From Lunularia cruciata (taxonomy: Eukaryota; Streptophyta; Marchantiopsida; Lunulariales; Lunulariaceae), in contig OX419760.1 of the NCBI GenBank assembly GCA_948567375.1, positions 20,770,001-20,834,000 on the forward strand: a DNA stretch of 64,000 bases. Direction: 5' to 3'. The notes beneath the pieces were generated by a model. It ran no database searches. It saw only the letters and a program-made list of their open reading frames with translations, and was not told the DNA's origin. Shown here piece after piece: positions 46,380 to 59,200 of this stretch. A program made the position numbers and the translations under genes. Numbering within the stretch: the first letter of the stretch is position 1; each line of letters begins with the position of its first letter.

Positions 46380-47220
46380 TGAAAATATTGAAGTTTTGGT
46401 GTTAGAAGTAAAACTTCTAGATTGATTGTGAGTGATGAATGATTGGTATAATGGAGGAGTCCAAGATGGTGAAAGACATTGCTGATATAGCCATGAATGA
46501 TTAGCTAAAATGTATAAAAAAGCCGATGATTTCCACAAAGAGCTTAGAAGCTTCTTTGCACCTATGTCTTAGTGCATGAGTTTTCTCATGATTGATATGG
46601 AAATTGCAAAGGTTGAGATCAACACTATAAAAGAGTCCTTGAATAGGGTCAACAAGAGATTCAAGACTTGAAGTGTAATATCTCACTGTTAACATCAACC
46701 AAGGGGATAGTTGATGCTACCAAGAGAGTTGCTTCTTTGGGAGCACAAGCTAAATTGCTACACAAAGTGGAGGGCTCCAAAAGATTGTAGACACATTAAA
46801 AGTAAAGATGAGTTCATATGCTAAAGCTATTAAGGTGGCTAAAATCTCCTACTTGCAAGAGCACAAGGTTGAGAAGGAGAACCAATTGACAAAATGAAGA
46901 ACTTGAGGATTTCAGGTTTGCCAAAGATTGAGAACAAAGACACCAAGGCCATAGTGTGTGAGGTTATTGCTGATTCTTTGAGAGTCCACAATCCTCAAAT
47001 TTTGCAAGCATATAGATTGTGACAACAAGGTGCACAACCAAGAAGCATTTTGGTGAGGTTCGACTCAAAAACTCAAAGGAATTCAATGATTGAAAACAAG
47101 GCTATACTGAAGGGTGGTGTATTTGGTTGGACCCTGATCTCACATCTCTTCAATGAAAAGCAAAGGAGAGAGAATTGGCAAAAGTGAAGGAGGCTCAACA
47201 AGCAAGTTTTGTTGATTACA
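46380..47220 (+). mobile_element. LINE family 1, copy e: ORF1 part
   Basis: Plus-strand remains of LINE ORF1, broken in several frames: FHKELRSFFAPMS, TKGIVDATKRVASLGAQA, and ILVRFDSKTQRNSMIENKA. It retains the segment of about 125 bp near 47041-47165 that is deleted in the copy at 56187-60890. At 47220 it meets a second LINE copy in head-to-head orientation. Confidence 0.8.
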
Positions 47221-50200
47221 AAGCTTTAAACCTTGCATTGATTTGATTCTTTGCATAAGTAAACCAACTATGGTCATGAGAACACTCAAGGCCCAAGTAC
47301 TTATAAGAAGAAATGTGCTCCAAATGTTATCCATTAAAAAGGAAAGGTGTGACACCTTTAGAACACACCACAATCACCTTGGACTTGTAAAGGTTCACCT
47401 CCATCTTTGTTTGATTGCAAAAGCAAAGAAGAGAGTCCAACAATTTCTCTAAACTTTGTCAATTGGTGAAGAGGAGCACTACATCATATGCATAAAGGAA
47501 CACATGTATCATCAAAGAGCCAACCTATACATCTATAGCTATAGCTTCTATGAGTACTCTCTCTAGGGTGTCAATGAAGATTCCAAATAGAGTTGGGGAT
47601 AAAGAGCAGCCTTGAATCACACCCATTATGCTAAGGACATCTTGAGAGCTCAAAGATGAAAGTCTCACCACCACTTTCTCATAGAGTCTAGATATAACAC
47701 TTATTAGATCTGGTGAAACACAAACTTTAATGAGTCTTACTTAGAGATTTCCTAAGCACCTTATCAAAGGCCTTCTTAAAATCAATAGATGAAACATAGT
47801 GAGCTCTCCTAACACCTTTGGATTTGCACAACAAAACATGAGTTACCAATAGATGGTCCAAAATACTAAAGTCTGATCTAAAACAAGCTTGGCACTTGGC
47901 TTGAATTATGTAATTTTAAGCTCATGTGCTCTTACAATTTTAGGAAATTGAAAAAGTCCATTCAAGATCTTGAAGCTACAATTGGTACCAAAGCTCAAAA
48001 AGTGCTCACTCATGTGGTTGGATATAAGATCTTTGGAAGAGTGGGACCAAACACTAGAATGGTCTATCAAGCTATGGAAAGTGTCATTCTCAAGGTCACT
48101 AAACTCAAAAATTTGAGAAGCTTGGATCTTAATATTGAAATCAGCAAGAATAAGTACTGCACCTTTACTTTGAAACACTTACACATCCATTGTTAAGGAG
48201 TGGAAAGGTTGCATGGTGTTGAGCACTCCACTTGAATAGATTGGTGATGTCAATAGAGCAAAGTAACAAACAACAAGGTGTAGCAACTCATCCAATCCTC
48301 AACCATTGGTATTGTCTATTTGAATCTTGGCCTATCAAAGAGACTGATTTTTCAAAGCCATATCTGATGTAAGTAGCAATACCTCTAAAGCTTTTTCCTT
48401 TATGTTGCCTTTTCTTGTTCCAGGTTGAACCAACAAGAGTGAATCCTTCAATGTCTTGAATGGTGTTTCCTTCATGTTCCCATGTATTCACAAGATTGAT
48501 CAAATCAACATCATCCTACAAAGGCTTAGCGCTTGAGTACTTGGTATTTTTGAGGCCATAAACATTCCAAAATAACACTCTAAGGGTCTAGAATTGCTAT
48601 GCAATGGCTAACAATTTCTTTTGAGTAATCACAACTCTATTATCTCCCAAGAATGCAACAAAACCTACTTGTAAAGCATCCTTTACTTTTGCTTATTCTC
48701 CCTTCTTTGCTTGCCATTGGAGAGATGTGAGATCAAAGTTCAACCAAATGCGTTACTCCTTCAATATAGCCTTGTTTGAAATCAATGAATTCTTTTAAGT
48801 TTATGAGCAAAACCTCACCAAAATGCTTCTTGATTGTGCACCTTTCTATCCCAATCTATATCCTTGAAAAATTTAAGGATCATGGACTCTCAAAGACTCT
48901 CAAAGGATCATGGACTCTCACTATGGCCTTGGTGTCTTCCTTCTTAATCTCTATTAAACTTGAAATCCTCAAGGTCTTCATTCTAAACAATTGGTTCTCC
49001 TTTGCAACCTCATGCTCTTGCAAGTAAGAGATTTAAGCCACCTTAATAGCTTCAGCATATGACTTTATCTTAACTTCTAATGTCTCAAAAATCTGTTGCA
49101 GCCCCCGATTTTGTGAAGCAATGTTGGAGGCTTGTGCTCCCAATTGAGCAACGTTCTCGATAACATCCACCATACCCTTGGTGGAGTCTAATAGTAAACT
49201 ATTTCTCATCTTGAATTCATGGATATTTTGGGCTATCAAATTCAAAGTCTCTTCTAGAGTCATGACTTCCGCTCTTATGGTTTTCAAATCTACCATAAGA
49301 GCGTTCATGCGTTCAGACATAAGATCAAAGAAGCTCTTGAGTTCTTTGTGGTAGTCATTCACTTTTTGTACATTTCAACAAGATGTTGCTATTTTAAGGT
49401 ATATAAGCAATGTCTTGCACTTCTTGGAAACTTCTATTCTAGACTCTCCAAAGTGCTACTATGAGAATATATCTTCTACCTAACATTCTCGTGAAGCTTT
49501 TTCAAGTGTCGGTAGTGGAGCGTTCTGTAAATCGTCAAAGGTTGCTGATGACAACAACTGGAGATATCCGAAGTGATTATGCTGACATGAGTAACATTCA
49601 CTCAAGCTCTATGAATTCTTGGAAAACTCTTGAAATTTTGGTTTGCAAAATCTGAAAGAATTTTACAAATTTCAAATTCCCATGGTTTTAATTCTATAGA
49701 ATGAAACTCTACATAAATCTAATCCTCCTATAGCTCTACAAATACTTGTTTTCTTGAACCAAATATCTATTCATTTGGATTTGTAAATCAAAAGGTATAA
49801 ACTTTTGAATTTGCACTTTCTTACATGAAAATTTTAAAATTGTACAGATTTCAAAATCTCACAGCCTTTACCCTAGAGTTTCAAATTCTACAAGTAAGGT
49901 CACAATCAAAAGCCTTAAGAAATCATTTTCAAATGAATCAAATATCAACTCAATTGAGAAAATAGGTACACAAAGTTATGGCCTCTAGAGTTTGCTATGT
50001 TTAACCTCTAAACCTCATTGAACCACAAAATTCAAATGCTTATAAATTCAAGCACAATGTTTCTAATTGCACAAGAATAGTTTTAATCAATACCACTTTA
50101 CAAGATGCTTCTTATGAGTTTAGGATCACCACATTTGAAGATGTGAATCTAAAGTTCCCGCCTTTGAAAGTTGCAGATGTGAGTACCACCAAGCACACAA

Positions 50201-50510
50201 GATCATAGAATGATGAAACTCAGAATGTGATCCATAGGGTTCCAACTTTAGCAATAAAGGACTCAATAGAAATCCCTTTCACAAGAATTTCTAATGAGCC
50301 AAAAATTGAAAATTTTGGAAATGGGACCAAAAATTTACAAGATTTCAAAATTGCAACTCAAAACCCCAAAATCTGCCAAATGTGATAGGATTTGAATCTC
50401 TTTAACTTTGTGCATGAAAAAGATGTGTTATTTTGCTTGATATCAATCAATAGAGCTTCCTAATATGCATCCATTTCCACTCAAATTACTCAATTTGGAC
50501 ATCATGTGAA
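47221..50510 (-). mobile_element. LINE family 1, copy f with internal deletion
   Basis: In sense order (high to low coordinates): leader about 50510-49440, ORF1 about 49440-48605 (one frame at 49362-49033 shows FFDLMSERMNALMVDLKTIR and QNRGLQQIFETLEVKIKSYA), the ORF1/ORF2 border TAG CAA TTC TAG at about 48595, endonuclease to about 47935, then after a loss of about 970 bp the reverse transcriptase to 47221. The 3' quarter is missing. Many frame breaks. Confidence 0.82.
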
Positions 50511-50517
50511 GAAGTTA

Positions 50518-50640
50518 CAATGAAACAATGAAACAATGAAATATAAAGCCCGAAAGACCCAAAGCCTATTGCACTTCGAGAGGTGCAATAGGCTCTCGAA
50601 GTGCAAATAGGCTCCTATTTCAAACTCCTAACTATGGACC
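50518..50640 (-). mobile_element. LINE family 1 tail with scrambled junction
   Basis: A tail of three CAATGAAA-type units and about 45 bp of 3' UTR, then two short pieces from a distant part of the LINE (the stretch near 56725-56750): once inverted (CCTATTGCACTTCGAGAGG) and once direct (CTCTCGAAGTGCAAATAGGC). This looks like template switching during insertion or repair. Confidence 0.7.
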
Positions 50641-51410
50641 CCATGTTAGGAATTTCAATCACTTATAACTTTTGCTACAATGCTACAACCATTGCAATCT
50701 TGGTGCTCATAAAAAGCTCTTGGCAAGACGCTTCTAACAAGACCAAAAATGAAATGTTTGGACGGATAAGTGATGAGATATGGGTCATGAAAGTTTCATG
50801 ACTTCTCTTTTCTCTCAAACTTTTGAACGTAGCAAATATACCTTGATAGACCATTCTAGTACTTGGGCCCGATCTTCTCGAGATTTCATGAGCAACTCCA
50901 TGAGTGAGCACTTTTTGAGGTCTAGTATGACTTGTAACTTGAAGATCTTGAATGGCCTTTCTCAATTTCCTGAAAATTGCAAGAGCACATGCTTTACTTC
51001 AGGTGGATCAAGCACCATAGATTATAAGTTCACCTCATCTAGTGATATACAGCTTTTCTCTGATTTTTCTATTTTACATGCTCAACCTGAATCTGACCAT
51101 ACAACTCTATCTTGTGCCATCCTTCTTCATTGCCCCAATATAACCACATTATGTATTGAGCATGCCTCTAGACAAAAACTCCATCTAGATTTTCACAAGA
51201 GAGATTTGTACCAACAAGCTATCTAAGAGAAATTGACCTCTATGGTCTAGAGTTCTGATTTTCAACAACATATTAATCAATTGGCTGAACTTCTTTAATC
51301 TATATAAACTACTTTGTTTCCAAGAGGTTCTCATAGGGAAAAGACTTGTTCTTCCTTGTAATAGGTGGTTTGTGTTGACTGTAAAATGGCAAGGTCCAAA
51401 GCTATAGATA
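50641..51410 (+). mobile_element. LINE family 1, copy g: endonuclease part
   Basis: Eroded plus-strand ORF2 from about 50780 on: one frame to 51226 carries SSTWARSSRDFMSNSMSEHF, FTSGGSSTIDYKFTS and PESDHTTLSC, the middle and end of the APE-type endonuclease (IDY and SDH motifs). Region 50641-50775 resembles, on the opposite strand, a leader phrase seen at about 52556-52640. The copy is interrupted at 51410 by a DNA transposon and resumes at 52104. Confidence 0.82.
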
Positions 51411-52101
51411 CAATATACACTCGCTTAAGTCCGCATTATGACCCGAAAAGTTTAATGCGGACTTAAAGAATATCAAGGGCCTCTCATATATACATATATA
51501 TATATATATGGAAAAATCAATTTGTAAATTTACCAATGCAAAAAGTCCCCATAAACTTGCCATGGTGCCTAGAGTAGAATGTCTCCACCTTTTGGCAAAA
51601 AAAGGGCTCATAGTTTACCAAGGCATGTTCAATATTAGAGTAGGCCGAGGCCTAGTATGCAACCATTAGATATAGTCCAAACATCTTATACAACTTGTGG
51701 ATATATTTGGCGTAAAACTTGTCAATAGCTCACATGTCATTGTTGCAAAAGGGCGCTTCCTCTAGTTTGTTTATGGTATACTTGCTATTGAGGGTCCAAT
51801 CTCTCTTTATATGTGATAGAATTATATTATACGTTAGTTCAAAAATGATGTAGCAATGCTTGGTCAGGGTGCTGGTTAATTGTAGGGTCATGTTGTTTTC
51901 TCCATACCCAGTGAGGTCATGGTAACTAGATAAAACATGTCAAATTCAGGAAAAATACAATTGCATAATTTGACAATCTGTTGATAAACAGATTGCAAAA
52001 TAAATTTGCAAGATATTGATCGGGGAAAATTTATCTCCGGAATTGCAGACTTAAGCAGGATGCGGACTTAAATGAGTGCGGACTTAAGCGAGAGTATACT
52101 G
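51411..52101. mobile_element. pogo-like non-autonomous DNA transposon
   Basis: A 691-bp insertion with terminal inverted repeats of 25 bp, 23 matching: CARTATACWCTCGCTTAAG then TCCGCA. It is flanked by TA on both sides (51409-51410, 52102-52103). The interrupted LINE sequence continues on either side, which confirms the borders. The repeat starts CAGTATA and includes TCGCTTA, like the ends of Drosophila pogo, and the TA duplication fits the Tc1/mariner superfamily. Extra copies of the GCGGACTTAA motif lie just inside both ends (51460, 52040, 52062). No transposase frame is recognisable. Confidence 0.85.
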
Positions 52102-52103
52102 TA

Positions 52104-52490
52104 GGTCTCTTGATCTGATGACACAAAATTAGACTTTTGTCTCTTATAAAAAGTTGGTGAAGTACAAGAAGTGAGCATTTCTTAGACTTAAAGAGGTTGA
52201 GTTGAGCATTGAACTAAAGAACAATCTCAAGGATTTTTGGAAGAAGCTTATTATCAGATGCCCATCTCCATCGCTGGACTTGAAGGAGCTTTGTAACTAT
52301 GTCAAGGATTTGTACTTCTTCCCTACTACTCCAAGCATGGCACTTAGCCTTGGATCTGCTCTCACCATCTCTGAAGCTGATGTCAAGTACCAACTCAAGA
52401 AGTTGAACAATGGTAAGGCTGAAGACCTTGATGGACTTTGTGTTGAACTAATTGAAGTTGGTGTTTCATCAGATCTTGAATGAGAGATTT
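52104..52490 (+). mobile_element. LINE family 1, copy g resumed
   Basis: The continuation of the interrupted copy: a frame at 52202-52483 carries CPSPSLDLKELCNYVKDLYF and TISEADVKYQLKKLNNGKAE, the linker between endonuclease and reverse transcriptase. It ends inside the start of the reverse transcriptase, where the leader of copy h begins. Confidence 0.85.
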
Positions 52491-55400
52491 CAAAATTTTG
52501 AGAAGATAGATTTCCTACAAATTTGGCATGCAATATCTCAACACCTAGTTGTCCAAACCGTGCAATTTTGGTCTTGTTAGAAGTGCCTTGCCAAGAGCTT
52601 TCCATGACCACCAAGATTGCACTATTTTGAGCTTTGTGCCAAAATAAATGAGTGATTAAATTTTTGATAGAGGATCCAGATTTGAGAATTTGTTTCTTTA
52701 TCATTTGGAGTCCAAATGGAGTATTTTTGTAAAATTGGACGTGCCTTGAACAACTTCTTAGATTGATATCAAACACACTTGAAGACCACATCTGTGCAGA
52801 AAGTTACTAGGATGCAAATTCTATCATCTTTGGCAGATTTTAGGGTTTGAGAAGCAATTTTGAATAATTGGATCTATGCCATACTTAAGCAAACACAATG
52901 GTTAAGTTCTTATTAGTAGCACAATGTTGAGAGATTTCTTTCAAAGGTAAATCTTGTGTTTTTTGGAGTAGTACACAAAGAGGTCCAAATTTTTGAATGC
53001 TGAGGAAGCTTTGAGCAGTCTATGTGATTGTGAGAGAATTTGGAGTAGTATTGCTTTGCGGTCACAAGTGAAAATTCAATGAAAGTTGTTGCATCAAAAT
53101 TTGTGACTTACAAGCTCTCTTCCAAGGCCAAGCTCATAAGATATGGAGGTCTGAGCAAGCAATGGTGACAATTCTCATTCTGTCATATCTTGTGCATCTT
53201 AGTGTTTGGAGTACCAACTTTGTAGGGCCAGTTCTCTTCACTCACAAACATAATCTAGAGGATTCTTGTGTCATAAAAACCACATAGACATAAAATTTCT
53301 ATTGAATCTATATTTTCAGAATTTGAATATTCAAGGTAGATGATATGACCATTTGTTTCATTGTGACACTTCCAAGTGGTTGGTGTTAAGATCTACACAT
53401 GTGAAGTGGGATTATTTTGTACTTAGAGGTCCAAATCTAGTAGTTTTTGTGGCAGTAGAAAAATTATTGTGTAAGGTTTCTATTGAGGTCTGATTTGGTG
53501 CAATTGGAGGTCAGACAAGGAGGTTGTGACAATTTTAAATCTATGACTCTTCATATATTACAACATTGTAAAGTGTAAATTCAAGCTATTTTATTATGTA
53601 TTCAATGATCCAAATTAAGAGCTCTTTGTATCCTTAGAATAAGCTCACTCAGACCTCTACATTGAGAACTTATTGATAGAGTCTACAGGATGGATTTGAA
53701 GCTCTAGGTACCTCAATTTTTGCACAACAATTAGCTAAAATGTATAAGAAATTTAGTGACTTCCACAAAGAGCTTGGAAGCTTCTTTGCACCTATGTCCT
53801 AGTATATGAGTACTCTCATGACTGATATGGAAATTGTAAAGGTTGAGATCAACACTATAAAAGAGTACTTGAACTTGGTCAACCAAGAGATTCAAGACTT
53901 GAAGAAGAGTACTATCTCACTGTTAACATCAACCAAGGGGATGGTTGATGCTACCAAGAAAGTTACTTCTTTGGGAGCACAAGCCAACAACATTGCTACA
54001 CAAAGTGGAGGGCTCCAACAGACTACGGACACATTAGAAGTGAAGATGAGGTCTTATGGTGAAGCTATTAAGGTGGCTCAAATCTCTCACTTGCAAGAGC
54101 ATGAGGTTGAGAAGGAGAACCAACTAGTCAGAATGAAGAACTTGAGGATTTCAAGTTTGCCATAGATTGAGAAGGAAGACACCAACGCCATAGTGTGTGA
54201 TTTTATTGCTGATTCATTGAGAGTCAATCATCATCAAATTGTACAAGCATATAGAGTGGGAAAAAAGGTACACAACCAAGAAGCATTTTGGTGAGGTTTG
54301 GCTCAAAAACTTAAAGGAATTTAGTGAGGATAAACAAAGCTTTACTAGAGGGATGGTGCATCTAGTTGGACCCTAATCTCACATATCTCTCCAATGAAAA
54401 GCAAAGAAAGGAGAATTGGCAAAAGTGAAGGAAGCTCAATAAGTAGGTTTTATTGCATTCTTGAGAGATAATAGAGTTGTGATTACTCAAAAGATATTGT
54501 CAATTACTACATAACAGTTCTAGACCCTTAGAGTACTATTGTGGAATGTTCATGGCCTCACACATACCAAGAACTCTAACACTAAGCCTTTGTGGGATGA
54601 TATTAATTTGATCAATCTTGTGGAGACATGGGACCATGAGAGAAACACCATTCAAGACATTGAAGGCTTCACTATTGTTAGTTCAACCTGGAACAAGCAA
54701 AGGCAACACAAAGGAAGGGGATTTGGAGGTATTGCTACTTAGGTCAAGTTCAACTTTGAAAAATCAGTCTCTTTGATAGGCCAAGGCTCAAGTGGACAAT
54801 ACCAATGGTTGTAGATTGGAGGAGTAGTTACACCTTGCTGCTTCCTTGTTGTTTCTTACTTTGCTTCATTGACATCATAAATCTATTCAAGTAGAGCTCT
54901 CAACACCACCATGCAACCTTTCTACTCCTGACAAAGGATGTGTTGGAGTTTCAAGGTAAAGATGCAATACTTGTTCTTGGTGATTTCAATGCTAAGATCC
55001 AAGCCTCTTAGATCCTTGAGTTGAGTAACCTTGAGAATGACCATATTTATACTTTGATAGATGATTCTAGTACATAGTCCTACTCTCCACTAGATTTTCA
55101 TGAGCAATTCCATGAGTGAGCACTTTTTGAGCTTTGGTACTAGTTGTAACTTAAAAATCTTAAATAGCCTTTCTTGATTTCCTAAAACTTGCAAGAGCAT
55201 ATGCTTTGATTCTAGTAGATCAAGCATCATTAGGTGACATGAGCATAGTATTATGCTCATTTCACCTAATGATATACATCTCGTCTCATATTTTGCTGTT
55301 TTAGATCTTCAACCTGAATCTGACCATGCATCTCTATTTTGTACAATCCTTCTTCCTTGCCCCAATTGAACCACATGTCCTATTGAGCATGCCTTTAAGA

Positions 55401-55745
55401 GGAAACTCCATCTAGATTTTCACAATAGAGATCTATGCCAACAAGCTATCAATGAGAAATTGAGCTGTTTGGGATGGAGTTTTGATTTTCAACAACATAA
55501 TGATGAGTTGGTTGCACTTTTTCAATCTACATCTACTACTTTGTTTCCATAAGGTTCTCATAGGAAAAGACTTGGTCTTCCTTGCAATAGGTGGTCCAAT
55601 GCTAACTATAAAATAGCAAGGATCAAAGCTGTGGATAGGTCTCTTGATCGGATTGCACAAAATCAGGCTTTTATCTCTTAAAGAAAGTTGGTGAAGTGCA
55701 AGAAGCGGGCATTTCTAAGACTCGAGTGGGTTGACTTGACCATTT
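52491..55745 (+). mobile_element. LINE family 1, copy h: leader, ORF1 and endonuclease
   Basis: A leader of about 1.2 kb without ORFs (52491-53735) precedes ORF1. The best ORF1 frame, 53806-54165, contains STKGMVDATKKVTSLGAQAN and LQTTDTLEVKMRSYGEAIKV-like sequence and ends in LVRMKNLRISSLP. The border with ORF2 at about 54515-54530 reads TAA CAG TTC TAG, in frame with WNVHGLTHTKNSNTKPLWDD. The endonuclease is broken in several frames and the copy stops at about 55745, at a gypsy fragment. Confidence 0.82.
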
Positions 55746-56186
55746 ATCTGAGGAGCAATCCAACTAGAGTGTATCATACCCAACTTCTTCATCAACCTCT
55801 TTGATATAACATTCATTGCTGATCCTCCATCAACAATTGCATCCTTGATGTTGTGACCATTCATTCTCATCAATCTTGGAGGCATATTCACAAGCCTCCC
55901 ATGGTGTTGGTTTGGCATCCATCCACGCCCATTGATACTAGAGCTTTTGCCTTCTTCTTCCTTTTACTCCTTGTAGAAATCAGACCACCTCTAAACTCCT
56001 TTTCTTAGGGTTAGATTCAAAGCAATCAGTTGGACCATTGTTTTGTTAGTCTTGTGATTCCCAATATCCTCCAAGACATTTTAGTTCCATTGTTACTTTG
56101 AGATCAAGAAGTCTTCTTTCTCCAACTTCTTTCTTGGAGTCTTTGTTGTTGATGATGTTGAGGTGCAAGTGCTCCTAGTAGATATA
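55746..56186 (-). mobile_element. Gypsy family 2, protease fragment (fossil)
   Basis: A minus-strand piece at 55918-55715 carries HNIKDAIVDGGSAMNVISKR followed by LMKKLGM, the active-site region of a Ty3/gypsy protease of the DGGS type. It is likely part of the same broken element as the gag region at 60890-62030, now separated by the LINE inserted at 56187-60890. Confidence 0.7.
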
Positions 56187-56291
56187 ACAATGAAACAATG
56201 AAACAATGAAATATAAAGCCCGAAAGACCCAAAGAGTCAAAAGGCTGGAAACACAATACAAAACACATGAAATGTGAGCCTAGGCAAGGGC

Positions 56292-59200
56292 CTAGGGCAT
56301 CGGACCAATTTGTAACAAATTGGTCCGATGTAAAGTAACTTCTGTCATGTACTTCCCTAATGCTAAAGCTTCAACCTGTAAGAGAGTTGAGAAGTCACTG
56401 CAAGTAATCTGATGTCTAACTCTAATCTGCATGTAACAAGGGCAATCAACAAACACATGATGCTCATCCTCAACTTTGCTCATAATACACAATTTGCAAA
56501 GTCGCATGGAGTGCTCTATCTGCTGCCAACGTCCTTGTTCTACTTTTAGTCTATGAGAACTAGTTCTATATTGAGCGATAACATGTCTCAATGAAGTAGA
56601 AATCCTAGCCAAGAGATAATCTTGCTCACAATACACCAACATAGGATTTACAAACTGCTGATAGAACACCATCTTGGTACCGGGTTGCTGCCATAAGCGA
56701 AGTAAAAACTGCTCCTTGATCACCTCTCGAAGTGCAATAGGCTCCAATCTCCAATGTCGCTCAGAAACATTCCACCTTGTGGCCCATGCAATCAGATCTG
56801 TATACCAACCGACAGATAGAGTGGCACAAAAAGCTTGGTAGGGAAGTCTCTCATGCTCCATGGACCTCACCTTAGTGGCATATGTGATAGCTAAAAACAA
56901 AGCTTCAGCCTCAAGAGGTAAAAATCCTGTTTCAGCAAGCAGGAATACATAAGGAGTTTGAGTCCTCACCCCAAGTTCATCACACAAAAACAATTTCTGA
57001 ACTTTCTCCACCTTTTGCCACCATGTCTTCTTAGTACCTGGACCCAAAATCTGAGCACCATAGAGAACCACCGGCTGCACAAGAGATCTGAACAGCACCT
57101 TCTTCAACTCCCATGTGGTGAGGTGAGCAAGTCTACTGCGGTTCATGAGTGAATACAAAGCTCTAAAGCCTGCATTGATTCTCATCTTCACACAAGTAGA
57201 CCAACTATAGTCATGAGAAAACTCAAGGCCCAAGTACTTATAAGAAGAAACCTGCTCCAATTGCTGTCCATCAAAAAAGAAAGGTGTGACACCTTTAGAA
57301 CCCACCACAATGACCTTGGACTTGTCAAGGTTCACCTCCATCTTTGTTTGATTGCAAAAGCAAAGTAGAGAATCCAACAGCTTCTGTAAACTCTGTGGAT
57401 TTGTGGAGAGAAGCACTACATCATCTGCATAAAGGAGTGCATGTATCATCAAAGAGCCAACCTGTACACCTATAGCTCCAGCTTCCATGAGTAGACTCTC
57501 TAGATCATCGATGAAGATTCCAAACAGAGTTGGAGACAGAGAGCAGCCTTGGATCACACCCATTGTGCTAAGGACATCTTGAGAGCTCAAAGATGAAAGT
57601 TTCACAATCACTTTCTCATAGAGTCTAGAGATAGCACCAATCAGATCAGCTGAAACACCCACTTCAATGAGTCTCTCACTTAGAGATTTCCTGAGCACCT
57701 TATCAAAGGCCTTCCTGAAATCAATAAAGGCAACATAGAGAGCTCTTCCAACCCCCTTGGATTTGCACCACAAAACATGAAGTACCAATAGGTGGTCCAA
57801 AGTACTAAAGCCTAATCTGAAACCAGCTTGGCACTTAGCTCGAATTTTGTGCTTTTCAGCCCAAGTGCTCAACCTTGACTCCAAAATTCAACCATACAAC
57901 TTGGCAAAGACACTACCAACAAGTATGGTACGGTAATTGGTGACAACATCTCTTTGGCCAGACTTGTGAATAGGAACTACCTTCTTGAAGCACCATCTAT
58001 CCGGAAAGCCACACTTGATTGCCTCATTCAAATGAGAAGTGAGTATTGAAATCAGTTGGCTACCGCCCCACTTCAGAAGTTCAACACATAGTCCATCAAG
58101 GTCTTCAGCCTTACCATTGGCCAACTTCTTCAATTGGTACTTGACATCAGCTTCAGAGATGGTGAGAGCAGATCCAAGGCAAGATGCCATGCTTGGAGCA
58201 TTTGGGAAAAAGTACAAATCCTTCACATAGTCACAAAGCTCATTCAGGTCCAGCGATGGAGATGGAGATCTGATGGTTACTTTCTTCCAGAAAGCCTTGG
58301 GATTGCTCCTCAATTCAGTGCTCAACTCAACTCCTTTGAGTCTTAGAAATGCCCGCTTTTTGCACTTCACCAACTTTCTGTATAAAACAAAAGCTTGATT
58401 TTGTGCAATCTGATCAAGAGATCTATCCATAGCTTTGATCCTTGCCATTTTGCAATCAGCATCAAACCATCTATTGCAAGGGAGACCAAGTCTCTTCCTG
58501 TGGGAGCCTCTTGGAAACAAAGAAGTTGATGTAGATTGAAGAAGTTCAATCAATTGATCACTACGTTGTTGAAAATCAGAACTCCACTCCATAGAACTCA
58601 ATTTCTCTTGGATAGCTTGTTGGTACAAGTCTCTCTTGTGAAAATCTAGACGAAGTTTGCCTCTAAAAGCATGGTCTATAGGTAATGTGGTTCTATTGAG
58701 GCAAGGAAAAAGGATGGTACAGGATAGAGGTGCATGGTCTGATTCTGGTTGAGGATCTAAAACAGCAAAATCTGAGACAAGATGGATATCATTAGCTGAA
58801 GTGAGCATATAATCTATGGTGCTTGATCCACCTGAGGCAAAGCATGTGCTTTTACAAGTTTCTGGAAATTGAGAAAGGCCATTCAAGATCTTCAAGCTAC
58901 AATTGGCACCAAAGCTCAAAAAGTGCTCACTCATGGAATTGGACATAAGATCTTTGGAAGAGCGTGACCAAGCACTGGAATGGTCTATCAAGCTGTGGAA
59001 AGGATCATTCTCAAGGTCGCTCAAGTCAGGGATCTGAGAGGCTTGGATCCTAGCATTGAAATCACCAAGAACAAGGACTGCACCTTTACTTTGAAACTCT
59101 AACACATCCTTCGTCAAGGAATGGAAAGGCTGCATGGTGTTGAGAAGTCCACTTGAATAGATTGGTGATGTCAACGGGGCAAAGTAACAAACAACAATGA

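Noticed and set aside
46380-49440. Twin-priming inversion of a single LINE
   Set aside because: Both arms contain ORF1; a twin-primed copy would contain each part once.
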